A stretch of DNA of 64,000 nt from Rapana venosa (GCA_028751875.1 CM054158.1:6261949-6325948); one strand, 5' to 3'. Shown: positions 43,040 to 54,015, counted from the stretch's first letter. Numbers and translations are program-made. The notes: generated from the sequence alone by a model not told the origin.

Positions 43040-44200
43040 TTGTTTGCTGGTTACCATGGTGAGCTAAATCTAGATTTAGTCCTATCTTGTTGAAGTTTAG
43101 TATCCTCACTTTTCTTTCAATAATGTGGCTTTTCTACACTTTGAGTGAATTTCACCCTTGGCAAAAAATAGCAATCAAATCTCTTGGGTTGCAGTTCATC
43201 TATGAAACTACTGAAACAGTTAAAGACTACACAGTACACTAAAGTCTACACCCACAAAACTATGATGCAAAAACTAAAATGGCTATCACTTAGGATATAT
43301 TATCCACTAATTTCTTTAAAAACGCATTGGAATCAAATGTTTACAACTTAAAAATAAGAACCATACTAAATGGATCCCCCTTAGCAGTGAGCTATCAGCA
43401 AGTAGGCCTAAATGAAAAAAGTACAGAGTTCCTATGGAATGGATGTTTGTGAAAGTTATATATCATAAAAACAGAACTGTATACAATAGGTTTTATAATA
43501 TAAATTGTTAAAAAATTGGATTTTGTAAAATTACACACTGAATGAAGAAAAACACTGGCTATTTTGGTGCTTCTGCACCCTCAACTGTGGCCTTCTGAGT
43601 TAGAGCAAAACCATACTTGTGCAGGTAAACAGATTAACTGGTACTTGCAGCTGAGTAAATCTTGTTAACAAATCCCAGTCATCATAAGATCTTATAACCA
43701 TACCACTTTAGTACAAGCACACCTAAGTACTATGAACGAAGTACTGTTAAAACTGCGTCCTCATGGGGACAATGTACTCGGAAAGTGACCTAGGCCTACT
43801 CAATTGCCACCAAATCAAGATGAGGATCCCAGCAGTTCTTTAGAGCGAATATGCTTTGTTTTTTGTGAAAAATGCTTTGCAATCAATATATATTTTTAAA
43901 AGAAATAATGCTATATGCACTGACCTCATATAAACCAAAGGAAACCAATGGGCAGACTAAATTACTGATCGGATCAGTCTCTCAGTGGCATCAATCATTG
44001 TTCTCTCTCTTAACCGTCAAGCCACTAAAATTAGAACATTTCAGACGATCTTTCAGTGTGGTTTTCTCTAATTTTGAGTCCGGCTTGCCGCTTCCATTTG
44101 TTAAGCTTTCACTACAACAAAGTATAAAATGCCACTTTTTTATGAAAACAGAAAAGATGCAACGAAGAGCCATTCATATAATAATAAATGCAATACTCAC
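43040..44200. other. No gene seen
   Basis: AT-rich sequence. A 129-codon plus-strand frame at 43872-44261 has no recognisable domain and overlaps the exon-like segment on the other strand. I do not consider it a gene. Confidence 0.4.
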
Positions 44201-44298
44201 CATCTTTGGTGCCAGTCCTGGTCGGAAGTTCAGCCATTATGGATGCAGCCAGACTTGGTGATGTCATATCCACCAAGTCTGAGGCCCCGACAGGGATG
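44201..44298 (-). CDS. Exon-like segment, possible alternative first exon of LNX
   Basis: On the minus strand a T-rich acceptor (TTTTTTTTTAAG) precedes 44298 and a strong donor (AAAGATG followed by GTGAGT) follows 44201. The segment is open in one frame, with two in-frame ATGs reading MTSPSLAASIMAELPTRTG then TKDG, and ends with one base of a split codon (phase 1). It is moderately GC-rich against an AT-rich background. It lies on the coding strand 9.8 kb upstream of the RING exon. Its phase does not fit any acceptor near the RING ATG, but it fits coding exon 4, the first PDZ1 exon. No homology is recognised. It could also be a noncoding leader or belong to another gene. Confidence 0.3.
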
Positions 44299-44824
44299 CT
44301 TAAAAAAAAAGCAACACAATACAAACAAACAAAGCAAGCATTCACCAACTGAGTGATTGATAGATACAGGTATAACCAAATAAATAAATCAATAAAACAG
44401 TATTCATATTGATCAAGTGCTTTGCATTCCCATAGAGACTTGCTAAAAGCCACACAGTCGATGTTTTTCCCTAGTAGAGCCTACACACCAAAGAAAGGAC
44501 TTGGTTCCTGCTGGTCAGACTCCGCGCACGCGTGTGTATTTGTGCGTGTGTGAGGGGGAGAGGTATGTTTACGGACAGATTTTTAAAAAAATCAAGTTTC
44601 TTGAAAACTTTCTCATCAGTAAACTGTCTTGACTTGAAATAATTTGGGCCTATATTTATACCAACAAGCAAAGAAGGATCGTTGTGTTATTTTCCCGTTT
44701 TGTTTTTGTTTGTTGTTCCTAACCACGACCAAACACAAGGTGTTTCTTGCTTGTCACCCAGAACACATCTTTGCATAGGTACGGAAGGGGCATAAACAAT
44801 TTTATCGTCCTCCCCACTTAAAGC

Positions 44825-44836
44825 ATATATATATAT

Positions 44837-44888
<52 letters not shown>

Positions 44889-44898
44889 GTGTGTGTGT

Positions 44899-44934
<36 letters not shown>

Positions 44935-45076
44935 TATATGAGAAGATAAGAACAGTGAACTCTTGGAGAAAGAAATATAATCATTTTCCAATACAATCCC
45001 CCCTCCCCAGAAAAGGAGCAACGCAAGGAAACACACACACACACACACACACTCTCTCTCTCTCTCTCTCTCTCTC
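44825..45076. repeat. (TA)n, (GT)n, (CA)n and (CT)n cluster
   Basis: TA array at 44825-44882, GT array at 44885-44929, then after 95 bp of AT-rich sequence a CA array passing into CT at 45030-45077. Protein frames across it are artefacts. Confidence 0.92.
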
Positions 45077-45704
45077 TCCCATCCCTTTCATTCTCTCTTT
45101 TGTATTTTATTGTATTGTATTGTATTGTATGTTTGTCCGTCGTGTCCGAGGCAGCTGCTGTTTTGGAAACTGGGCAGAAATTTGATTATAGTGGCTACAC
45201 ACATCGTAAAGAGGATTTTGTGTGACATGTGTCTTTTCTGTGAGTTGAACATTGTTGGCATAATATTATAATTACAACAATGATGATATTATGTTGTTAT
45301 TGCTCAGTATAAATATATTGTTTAAAAAGGTGTAGAGTATCTACCTGATTTATGAGAATATCAGCTTGAAACGGTTTTTTAAAGGAGATGATGTACGATA
45401 TGAAATGGGGACTGTTTTCTTTCTTTCTTTTTTTTTTAATGAAATGCGGACTTAACCCCCTTAGCTGATACTGATTTTAAAGTCATTATGAATGTAGTGA
45501 ATGGCATAAATATTACGATAAACAGTCTCACATGGTGAAACCTAGAAATGTGAGTATAAATGATGTAAATTTATGATGACCAATAATATATGTGAAACGT
45601 TTCCAATGTTTATATGTTTCATACCTTCACCATCACTACCCAACCCCCAACCCATTTGGTGTATTATGTGGCCTACGGCCGAAGTACCATTAAATTATTT
45701 CAGA

Positions 45705-45708
<4 letters not shown>

Positions 45709-45745
<37 letters not shown>
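45709..45745. repeat. (CT)n microsatellite
   Basis: CT array immediately before the first member of the 56-bp direct repeat. A second CT tract is at 46422-46466. Confidence 0.9.
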
Positions 45746-45747
<2 letters not shown>

Positions 45748-46361
45748 ATTTTTATGGGGTGTTACATCTTAGTGTAGAAAAAAAACCCACCTTTGTGCAA
45801 GGATTCATATTTCATATTTTCAATACTTTATTGGACTTGCCTCTGTACTTAAGTTTTGATGAGTGCCCTATTTCAATATCTTATAGTTATGTGTAACAAG
45901 TATATGTACCATTTGACAATGTGTAGATGTTTTTGTCTTTATGACTTATTAAGTTTGGTTTGTTATTTTTTTTGGCTTTGTTGTTGTTCTTGTGTTGTTG
46001 TTTGTTTGGTTCTCTCTTTTTTTCTTCTTTTGTTGGTTTGGTTTTTCTTTCTCTTTGTTTGTTTGTTTGCTTTGGTTAGGTTTTCTTTTGGGTGGGTGGG
46101 GGTGTGGGGGGGGGGCTGTTTTGAAAGGGTTATTTCCCCTTGTTTCTATTGTGAGACTGCTGTATAAGTGTTGGATTATTATTATTAAGATGTACCCCTA
46201 CGGGCGGGGACTGGATGTAAAAAAGCACATAAGTGCTTATTCATTATCCTCGAAATAAAAGAATTTGTCATTGTCATTGTCTCTCACTAACAAGTGTTAT
46301 GTTTGGATTTTTATGGGGTGTTACATCTTAGTGTAGAAAAAAAAACCCACCTTTGTGCAAG
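45746..46361. repeat. Pair of 56/57-bp direct repeats
   Basis: GGATTTTTATGGGGTGTTAC, then ATCTTAGTGTAG and CCCACCTTTGTGCAAG occur at 45746-45801 and again at 46305-46361, differing by one A in a run. The interval between them contains T-rich sequence and a LINE-like 3' end. Confidence 0.88.
46130..46282 (+). mobile_element. LINE-like 3' end sharing the SINE-A tail
   Basis: The segment GGGGACTGGATGTAAAAAAG, GCACATAAGTGCTTATTC and ATTATCCTCGAAATAAAAG (46206-46262) equals the SINE-A 3' end. It is preceded by unrelated sequence and followed by a (TTGTCA)n tail (46265-46281). A tail shared between a SINE and a different, non-tRNA element is what a SINE's partner LINE looks like. Only the 3' end is seen; there is no coding sequence to name the clade. 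Confidence 0.5.
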
Positions 46362-46421
46362 TGTTTTGTTATATAATCTTTTTTTTGTTGGGGTTGTTTG
46401 ATATCCATGCAATCTGAAGGT

Positions 46422-46460
<39 letters not shown>

Positions 46461-46469
46461 CTCTCTGAG

Positions 46470-48940
46470 GTCACCCTCACTTACACTCTCAAAAACCAGC
46501 CTGCTCCTGAGAGTAATGCTCCTGTATCCCCTGTCTGGGCATTATTACGTTTTTTCCCCTTCTCAATGTCACTAAAGAAAGACTTAAAGTTTGACAGGGG
46601 TATAACTTGCTTTGTGGTTTAAGGGTGGGGCTTTATGATCGCTAGATACCATTAGTGTCTGGGCAAACCGGTCAATATTCATACGCATAGATTACTCTGC
46701 ATCTCCCACTTCATTATGTGTTGTTGTGCGTTCCCCAGCTTAACATCCTGGTGGTAACCCAGAACATGTACTCTGACTCAGTCCTCTGACATTGGAGCTG
46801 CAAGATTGAAAGTACACTCAGAATGGGAAGTTTGCGTACATAGTATATGACTCTTCTCTTTTAAGTAACTCGTTTATAGGCAGCCAGACTTTCTCCTACA
46901 GGATAGTGCAGGTCGTTATGCTAAGAGCTTGTCATGGCTGAAGACAATCTCACCATAGCATTTTACAGTATAACAGCAGTTTGATATAGGCCTCCATACT
47001 GAACTTACAACAGTAACTCACAAAACTTTACAACATATCCACATTTTGATAAAGGCCTCAACACTTTATTATCACACATCAATGACTGACAAAACTTTTG
47101 ACATGGGCCAGAACTTAGTATGCAGACCTGCAGGGTGTTTTTCAGTAGAACTTACAGAGTTACTTCCCATCGAGGCAACATTTTAAGGAGCATGGATACT
47201 TCATTATGTTAGGAGATATTTGATCAAGCGTGAAGATCTGCTATTCACTTTTGATATTGCTCCATATGATAGTCATAAATTCTCAGTGGAAAAAAAACCA
47301 ACACGAAAAGAAAACACTCAACTTTGCCATCAGGGAAGTTGATACTATTTAGATTGAGTAACTTTTCTCAAGACTTACGTCCCTTTGTTCATAGGATTTT
47401 TTTTAAAACCTCAAAATCTTTGTTTTGTTGTGATTTTTTTTTTTTTTTTTGGGGGGCATGATATATATTAAATTATATTTCTTTCTTATGTTAAAGAATA
47501 ACAGCTATTTACACGTATAGAGAAACAAGTTTCTGTGTACAAAATTCATGTCATAAGACATACCTGTAACTACTGAAGTAAATGATCTGATGTCATATTG
47601 TATTCTTTCAAATGCACAGCAAGTTGTGCCACACAACAGGACGAGTGAGAGACATCTGAGGTAAACAAGTGCTATACTACTCTTATTTTTGAAAAAAAAA
47701 AATTTTTGTTCATATCTATTTATCCCTTGGATAGTGTTTGAGGCCAGACATGGATGGTTTTATGCTAGGGCCTAGTACCAAGTTTTTTGCACAAGCCCAG
47801 CAACTGAAAACATCCTCTCAAAAGAAAAAAAAAGCATATCAATCACATAAGGAGAGGAAGAAACAACCAATATTATCACTATGGGGAAGAAGGAGTACTA
47901 CCAATAGCAAACTACATAAATTATATGTCCCAGAATTTACAACAACAAACAAACAAACAAACAAAAAAAGAGAAAGAAAAATGCAAGTGAGCATATGACA
48001 ACACAGAGTAAAGTGTAATTCATTGGTAAAGGCTAAAGATTCTTTAAATCAGCTGTAGGGCTTAACAACAGTGACAGAGATGGGTGAATGAGATCATTCA
48101 CGTCCATCACAGAAAACTGCAATGTACTTCAAACAAATCCAGGCTTGAAACATTATAAATGGTTTATTACAGAATTAAACGTTACAGTGTCCATAGATTA
48201 CCATTCAAAGTAGCAAGCACTACTGACCTCTGGGTTGGGGTTGTTAATTTGGACAGTTACTTCACATCAGATAAACAACATTCATGCAGTGTGTGTTTCA
48301 TTGTGCTGATGTATGTTCAATTAGATGTACACAGATCTGCTGGTTACTTATCTATTGCCCATATGATATTCATGATTTACAATGTATCACTCAGGAACCA
48401 CTACCAAACAGGCAACTTCTCACAATAATACCTTCAACAGCAAGGGAGTTTACATTGTTCAGACTGAGTAACCTCTCAGGATTTCTGTCCCCTATACTGT
48501 ATAAAGACAATCAGTACCGAAAATGGTGACTGGTGGTTTTTTGTTTCCTTTTAGGCCTAGCCTATAACAAAAGGGTCTAGGCTTGATATTCTCTTTACCC
48601 TTCAAACGTCAGTTAGGCCTAGATCTATCACTCTCTCTCGGATTATTTGCTCTTCATGATTGAATTTGTAAGGTTGGATATATTTCAGTAGGCCTAAGTG
48701 TGATTTTATTTTTTAAACAGCTTCTTGTCTTTCCGTTCCATTTGTTTGATTTAAAAACTGTATTAAGTTGATCTACTTTTATTTCTCTTTAAAAAAAAAA
48801 AAAAAAAGGATTTATTTTAAAATGCCAGTCACTTTTTTTTTTCTTTTTCTTTTTGTTTCATTTATTTATTTCTCAATCAGGTTTTGTCTCTTCTTGGGGA
48901 GGTGGGAGGTTCCCTGCCATAAGTTTGGCTTGGCTATACG
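46470..48940. other. No gene seen
   Basis: About 2.5 kb of AT-rich sequence with short A, T and (AAAC)n runs. Nothing recognised on either strand. Confidence 0.5.
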
Positions 48941-48944
48941 TCAG

Positions 48945-48994
<50 letters not shown>
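48945..48994. repeat. Poly-C run of 50
   Basis: Uninterrupted C homopolymer. It is the longest of many C or G runs in the window (others near 4357, 11997, 12017, 15058, 16141, 24750, 30738, 43010 and 52107). Exact length is likely unreliable in an assembly. Confidence 0.85.
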
Positions 48995-48996
<2 letters not shown>

Positions 48997-49069
48997 GAAA
49001 ATGGATGGTATTTGCATTAATTGACATTATATAAACAAAAATAAAATTACATTATTTAAAAGAAAAAAT

Positions 49070-49141
49070 TGCCGTGACCAGGATTCGAACCTGGGTTATC
49101 GCGGCCACAACGCGAGGTCCTAACCACTAGACTATCACGGC
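49070..49141 (-). tRNA. tRNA-His (GTG)
   Basis: Read from 49141 downwards: the acceptor stem GCCGTGA pairs with TCACGGC; the D arm holds the A box TAGTCTAGTGGTTAGGACC; the anticodon stem TCGCG/CGCGA encloses TTGTGGC with anticodon GTG; the T arm has the B box GGTTCGAATCC. The discriminator is A at 49070. A T-run follows on the minus strand (AATTTTTTC), a Pol III terminator. All stems pair and no intron is present, unlike the decayed tRNA-like heads of the nearby SINEs. It supplies histidine to translation; the extra 5' G of tRNA-His is added after transcription. Confidence 0.93.
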
Positions 49142-49199
49142 ACCACGGCAATGGCTTCATTTAGTTATAGATATCCTTTAATTCTGCTTTATGTTTAAC

Positions 49200-49425
49200 G
49201 TGAAAATCAATGATTCACGTTTATGGACAGTTGAACTATGTCTGTGTGTGGAAATAATATATAACTCCAACATTTACACCTTAACTATTCAAAGACTGCA
49301 TGCTACAATATTGAACATGTAGCAACTTTGTATTTGGAATGCTTTTTGGCAGGATGAAAAAAGTTGTATAAACTTAATCTTTTACCCTCAATAAAGATCA
49401 TTTTGGCTTGACTTGACTTGACAGG
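49200..49425 (+). mobile_element. (TTGAC)n-tailed LINE 3' end fragment
   Basis: Ends AATAAAGATCATTTTGGC followed by TTGACTTGACTTGACA (49408-49423), the same tail type as the elements ending at 36941 and 51787. Upstream sequence is AT-rich and only loosely similar, so the start is approximate. Confidence 0.5.
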
Positions 49426-49705
49426 TTATCCCTGACACTGGCCCTAGGATTCATGTGAACTGGTAATGGCATACATCTATTACGTTTCTATAGCAGGTGG
49501 TTAAGTTAAGACCATTCGACTTCAATCCTGTGGGCTCATGAAGTCGTAGTTCGAATCTAGGTTCGAATCTTGTGTGTGTAAATGAAGGGTGGGGATTTTT
49601 ATGATCTTCCAGGTCAACTTAAAGTGCAGACCTGCCAGTACCTTCATTCCTTTCGTGTATAATATACACATGATATGCAGAAGATCCAACATGCATGTTA
49701 CAGAT

Positions 49706-51246
49706 GTAATACCTCTTCCAAAGATACCAAATCCTTCTGGGTCCAACCATTTCAGACCTGTAGCCCTCACATCACTTGTGATGAAAACATTAGAAAAGAT
49801 CATAAAATCTCTCATTCTTTCCGATACAGAGAAAGACCTTGACCCACTACAGTTTGCCTACAGGACAGGACAAGGTGTCGAAGATGCCAAACTGTTCATT
49901 TTGAACAAGTTGTACAACCACTTAGAAGCACCTGACTCTCATGCCAGAATATTGTTTGCTGACTTTAGTTCAGCTTTCAATACAATGCAGCCTCATGTTC
50001 TTGTTCACAAAATACTTTCAAAATTTGATGTAGACTATCAACTTGTTCGTTGGCTGATGGAATTTTTAACTAACAGACCACAGCGGGTTTTTGCCAATAA
50101 AATATCTTCATCGGTTATATTTACCTGTACGGGTTCTCCACAGGGATGCGTTATCTCGCCACTTCTGTACATTCTATGCACAGATGATTGCAGAAGCAGC
50201 TATGAAAATTCCTTTCTCGTAAAATTTGCCGATGACAGTGCTCTTTTGTCTCTCTTATCTGGATCTGCATGCCGTCAGCGCCTGGGCTTTATCGCAGTTC
50301 TTGATTAAACCATTGACGCTGGGGGCAACAGCAAAGTGAGGGGCTGTATGACCAGTGGCTTTCCCACTCATGGAATTCCACTTTATAGCTTAGTCTTTAG
50401 TGATCGACTATGACTCTCTGACTAGGAGACACTTGACTCGCACAGTCCTTATGTGCTGCAGCCCTGGGGGCTGGTTGGCCTTTGGAAGACATCTCCAACG
50501 CTGATTGTCCTTATGCCCACTTGGCCGAGAGAGTGGGGATGTACTGTGGGCAAGGCATCTCCACTATAATCAAATTTCTGCCCAGTTTCCAAAACAGCAG
50601 CAGCCTCCTCTGCTGTTTTGGAGGTCATCGTCGGACACGACCGACAAACATAATCTGGATCTGTCCAAAACCATGGTCCAGCCCTCACTTATTTCGTTAA
50701 TTGGTGTGATGAGGCATATCTGGAGCTAAATGTTTCTAAAACTAAAGAGCTTCCTATCCATTTCAGAAGATTGGGTCACACTTCTGAGCATGTTATCATC
50801 CATAGTCAAGAAGTTGAAAATGTTTCGAAGTACAAGTATCTGGGAACTATTTTTGATCACAAATTAAACTGGGATGCTAACACTGACGCTATTGTCAAAA
50901 AGGGACAACAACGTATGTATTTTCTGAGGAAGCTTAACTCATTTTTTGTTGACAAAAAGATTCTTTCTTTGTTCTACTAGTCCTACATAGAGAGTGTTCT
51001 AAGTTTTGCTTCCATCTGTTGGTACAACGACCTTAGTGTTAAAAACAAGAATAGTCTTCGGAGAATTGTTAGAATCTGCTCAAAACTAATTGGAGAAGAA
51101 CAAAGAGATCTCAAGCCCTACTGCCATCAGCAGCTTGTGCGCAAAGCGACTGCCATCTTGGCCATTTCTAAATTGTGTGTGGGTGTGTGTGTGTGTGTGT
51201 GTGTGTAAGTTTATGTCTTTACTAGACAATGGTCATTATGGTGCAG

Positions 51247-51285
<39 letters not shown>

Positions 51286-51547
51286 GTGTGTGTGTAAGTT
51301 TATGCTTTACTAGACAATGGTCATTATGGTGCAGGGGTGCATGTGTGTGTGTATGTGTGATAAAACTGTGTTCATATAATGGTGGTGTGTGTGTGTGTGT
51401 GTGTGTGTTGTGTGTGGGGTTTGTGTGTGTGTGTGTGTATGGGTGTGCGCGTGTGTGTGAGTGCGTGCGTGCTTGCATGCCTAAAAAAAAAAGTTTATAT
51501 CTTTTCCAATCAATGGCTTTTACAACATTGTATTCCTACATTGGTGT

Positions 51548-51587
<40 letters not shown>

Positions 51588-51787
51588 GTGGCGCGCGCGT
51601 GTATGTGTGTGGGCACCTGGGTTTGTGTATGATAATTTTTTTAAGCTATCTTGGAATGTTTATAACAATCCGAAATATATTTTTCTTGTGTCTTGTGAGA
51701 TAGATAATTGTAGGAATCAATGTGCCTGTCAGTATTGTAATTGCCCTTCATGGGATGATTAAAGTGTTTTTGACTTGACTTGACTTG
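49706..51787 (+). mobile_element. (TTGAC)n-tailed LINE with reverse transcriptase, 5'-truncated
   Basis: Starts inside ORF2 at VIPLPKIPNPSGSNHFRPVA. Reverse transcriptase motifs are LEKIIKSLILSD, LDPLQFAYRTGQGVEDAKLF, ILFADFSSAFNTM, TGSPQGCVISPLLYIL and LVKFADDSALLSLL, so the catalytic FADD is present. After an insertion (50268-50652) the thumb region follows (NVSKTKELPI, then YKYLGTIFDHKLNWD) in another frame, with stops. The 3' UTR contains repeated (GT)n tracts (51175-51600), then ATTAAAGTGTTTTTGACTTG and the (TTGAC)n tail. The motif set suggests the CR1/Rex1 side of LINE diversity (inference). The target repeat ACAGAT is at 49700-49705 and 51788-51793. Confidence 0.85.
50268..50652. mobile_element. 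385-bp unclassified insert within the LINE
   Basis: Interrupts LINE coding sequence and is flanked by a perfect 11-bp repeat, ATCTGGATCTG (50257-50267 and 50653-50663). It has no long frame, no tRNA-like A/B box and no clear terminal inverted repeat. It is GC-richer than the host and ends with GTCATCGTCGGACACGACCG, which contains a small palindrome (GTCGGACACGACCGAC). Type undetermined: tailless retroelement, MITE or SINE body. Confidence 0.65.
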
Positions 51788-52086
51788 ACAGATCCCCTAA
51801 TTTACGTTAGCGTTTGGCGGGTTAGGGAAACAGCAACATACCCAGCATCAGCATACATCTCCCATGTGGAAATGTGGCTACCTTCATGGTGGGCAAAAAC
51901 AGTGGCATAGGCAAAATCCCACAGTTGATGAACCTTGGAGATCTAACCAAGGAACAAAACCAACAAAAATCATACAGTAGTAACTGAACAGGACTGGACT
52001 GTTGTTCGTTTTGTTTGTGATTGGGGTTCAGGGTTTGTTTGTTTTTACTCTTGCTAAAACATGCATGACACAAACGCTTTTTTGTT

Positions 52087-52092
52087 TTGTGT

Positions 52093-52123
<31 letters not shown>

Positions 52124-52281
52124 GGGGGGAGGGGGGGGGTGTTTTGTTGTTTTGGTTTGTTTTGTTTGGTTGCTTTGTTGGGTTTTTTAAAACTTTTTTT
52201 GGGGGGGGTTGGGGGGGATTGTTTTTAGCGTGGATGTGTTGTTTTGTTGTTTTTTCTTTACAATTTGTTTATGCTGATGCA

Positions 52282-52343
<62 letters not shown>
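52087..52343. repeat. (GT)n, poly-G and (TA)n block
   Basis: GT then about 40 G with one A (52087-52139), T/G-rich sequence and a (TA)n array at 52283-52343. Confidence 0.92.
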
Positions 52344-52345
<2 letters not shown>

Positions 52346-52407
52346 TTCTCTGGTGCAAGCGCGTGGGCGTGCACGCGCGCACACGCACACACACACACAC
52401 ACACACT

Positions 52408-52462
52408 GATTGATTGGTTGATTGATCATCTTTATTTCCAAGAGAGAGAGAGAGAGAGAGAG
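52408..52462. repeat. (TGAT)n then (GA)n beside a retroelement-like end
   Basis: TGATTGATTGGTTGATTGATCATC, then TTTATTTCCAA and (GA)n at 52440-52462. On the minus strand this reads (CT)n, TTGGAAATAAAGATGATC, resembling a tail with a polyadenylation-like AATAAA. Confidence 0.6.
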
Positions 52463-52540
52463 GTAATCATAATCTGTATTCTTTTCAACTGCGCGTTTTT
52501 GGCCCAGGCCAAAAGCTGTATCACTTATTGATGTTAGCTA

Positions 52541-53000
52541 ATTGCCAAGGCCTCAGAAACCTGGCAGGTAACAAAAACCAACACCCACAAGCTCCAATCT
52601 TTTACTAACAAATGCCTCAGGAACATCCTCAACATCAGGTGGCCAACAAACAACTGTGGGACAGGACCAGACAAACCCCAATCGAGTCCATTATTAAACA
52701 AAGGAAGTGGGGATGGATCGGCCATACACTCCGCAAGCCTTCGTCAAGTGTCACCAGGCAGGCCCTTGACTGGAATCCACAAGCAGCGAAGGGGAAAGTT
52801 GGTCGACCAAAACAGACCTGGCGCAGAAGTGTTGACGAAGAAACGAAGGCAGCTGGAATGATATGGGCCGAGCTGAAGAGGATCTCCCAAAACCGAGTTC
52901 GTTGGAGGGGTGTTGTTGCAGCCCTATGTTCCCCAAGGAACCAAGAGGCATAAGTCAATTACCAAGGCCTACACTAAAATGTTAGTTGTAAAATGCTGTG
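52541..53000 (+). mobile_element. LINE ORF2 C-terminal fragment (distinct family)
   Basis: Encodes, with one frame change near 52600, a C-terminal reverse transcriptase tail: RKWGWIGHTLRKPSSSVTRQ, ALDWNPQAAKGKVGRPKQTW and AELKRISQNRVRW. This GWIGHTLR...RGRPxxTWRR pattern is common in the C-termini of several animal non-LTR elements. No polymerase motifs are present. TCCCAAAACCGAGTTCGTTG and the end at about 52951 are intact, followed by ACCAAGGCCTACACTAAAATG, which partly echoes the upstream ATTGCCAAGGCCTCAG (52541). Confidence 0.75.
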
Positions 53001-54010
53001 CACTTTGCACACTATAAGGTTTGAACTGGACCCCTCTTTCCTTCTCCTCTTTCACTCCCCCCTCCCTCCCCCCTCTTCTAGAAAGAGCTGTTCAACCTGG
53101 TTAGACTTCATGATTTGCTGAGGTTAGTAGTTCTGAAGAAGGTTTCTTTGTCAATCTATGTTACAGTGTGCTGTTTGGACAAACTTCTCTGTTTGTATAC
53201 CCATGCTTGTGGTTTGGAATTTCTAGTAATCCACTTGAGGCTTTCTCTAAGAAACCAATTGGAGTCTGTTTATTGTCACTCCTCTCAGATTAGGTGTCCA
53301 GCATGTTTCTGTGGGCTGGGAGACCTGGCAATTGATTGAGGCCTGTGTACTGTCATACCTTCTCTCAGTTAAGTGTCCAGCATGTCTCTGTGAGCTAGAA
53401 AACTGGCAACTCAGTGCGATGGTGTAGTTAAGTGTCCTCACTGTAGGCCTACAGTCCCAGGACTGGTGGCTCAGTCTTTGTCTTTAACAGCCCCTTTGTC
53501 ACAGTGGAGTCCCAGTGGGGTCTGAGGCATTGTTGTAGAGTGTCCAGTGGAAGTCATGTGATAAACACACAGCTGGTCTCATTCTGCTTGTTGAATAGCA
53601 TCCCCCCTTCCTCTAGTGAATCAACACATTTTGTCATGTAGTAAGAATATTGGTTGAGTTAAGCTTGTGAATAAATTTGTCAGCTGATTTGGATGTGTGG
53701 TTAGAATTTGCTAGTCTCAGTTTCCAAATGCATTTCATTGGTCAGCTGGAATTAGTAGTCCTGCAAGCAAACCAATATAACAGGATGTACATGGAATTTT
53801 GAAGTCATTCTCTTGCTGGCTGTCTGGTGCTACATTCTTCTTGAATTTTAGACAGGCTGTGGTGTGGTGAAACCTGACAGAATGACTTAGAAGGAAAACA
53901 ACAGTTTTGTTGTCCTGCTTGAGCTGTAAGTGAACATTTCTCTTTTTGATAGCAGTTGTTGGTTAAAGAGATTTATTATAATGTAAGAGCTGATTTAATA
54001 AGTGAATTTT
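53001..54010. other. No gene seen; local duplication
   Basis: AT/GT-rich sequence. A segment with GTGTCCAGCATGTTTCTGTG (about 53288) recurs diverged at about 53378 (GTGTCCAGCATGTCTCTGTG), about 90 bp apart, so this stretch contains a tandem duplication. Nothing else recognised. Confidence 0.5.
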
Positions 54011-54015
54011 ATTTG

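Larger units (their letters stand above)
49488..51990 (+). mobile_element. SINE-D (tRNA-Leu-like head), split by a LINE
   Basis: Part 1 (49488-49705) has a tRNA-like head with GGTGGTTAAGTTAAGACC and GTTCGAATC motifs, then GTGCAGACCTGCCAGTACC and ATGCAGAAGATCC. Part 2 (51788-51990) resumes with GGCGGGTTAGGGAAACAGC, ACATACCCAGCATC, GTGGCTACCTTCATGGTGG, GCAAAAACAGTGGC and an A-rich end. The interruption is the (TTGAC)n LINE. The 3' body is the source of the shorter copies at 11893, 14928, 39230 and 42668. I recall this SINE type from gastropod genomes but give no family name. Confidence 0.75.

Noticed and set aside
43872..44261. 129-codon plus-strand frame
   Set aside because: No recognised domain, AT-driven composition, and it overlaps better exon-like signals on the other strand.
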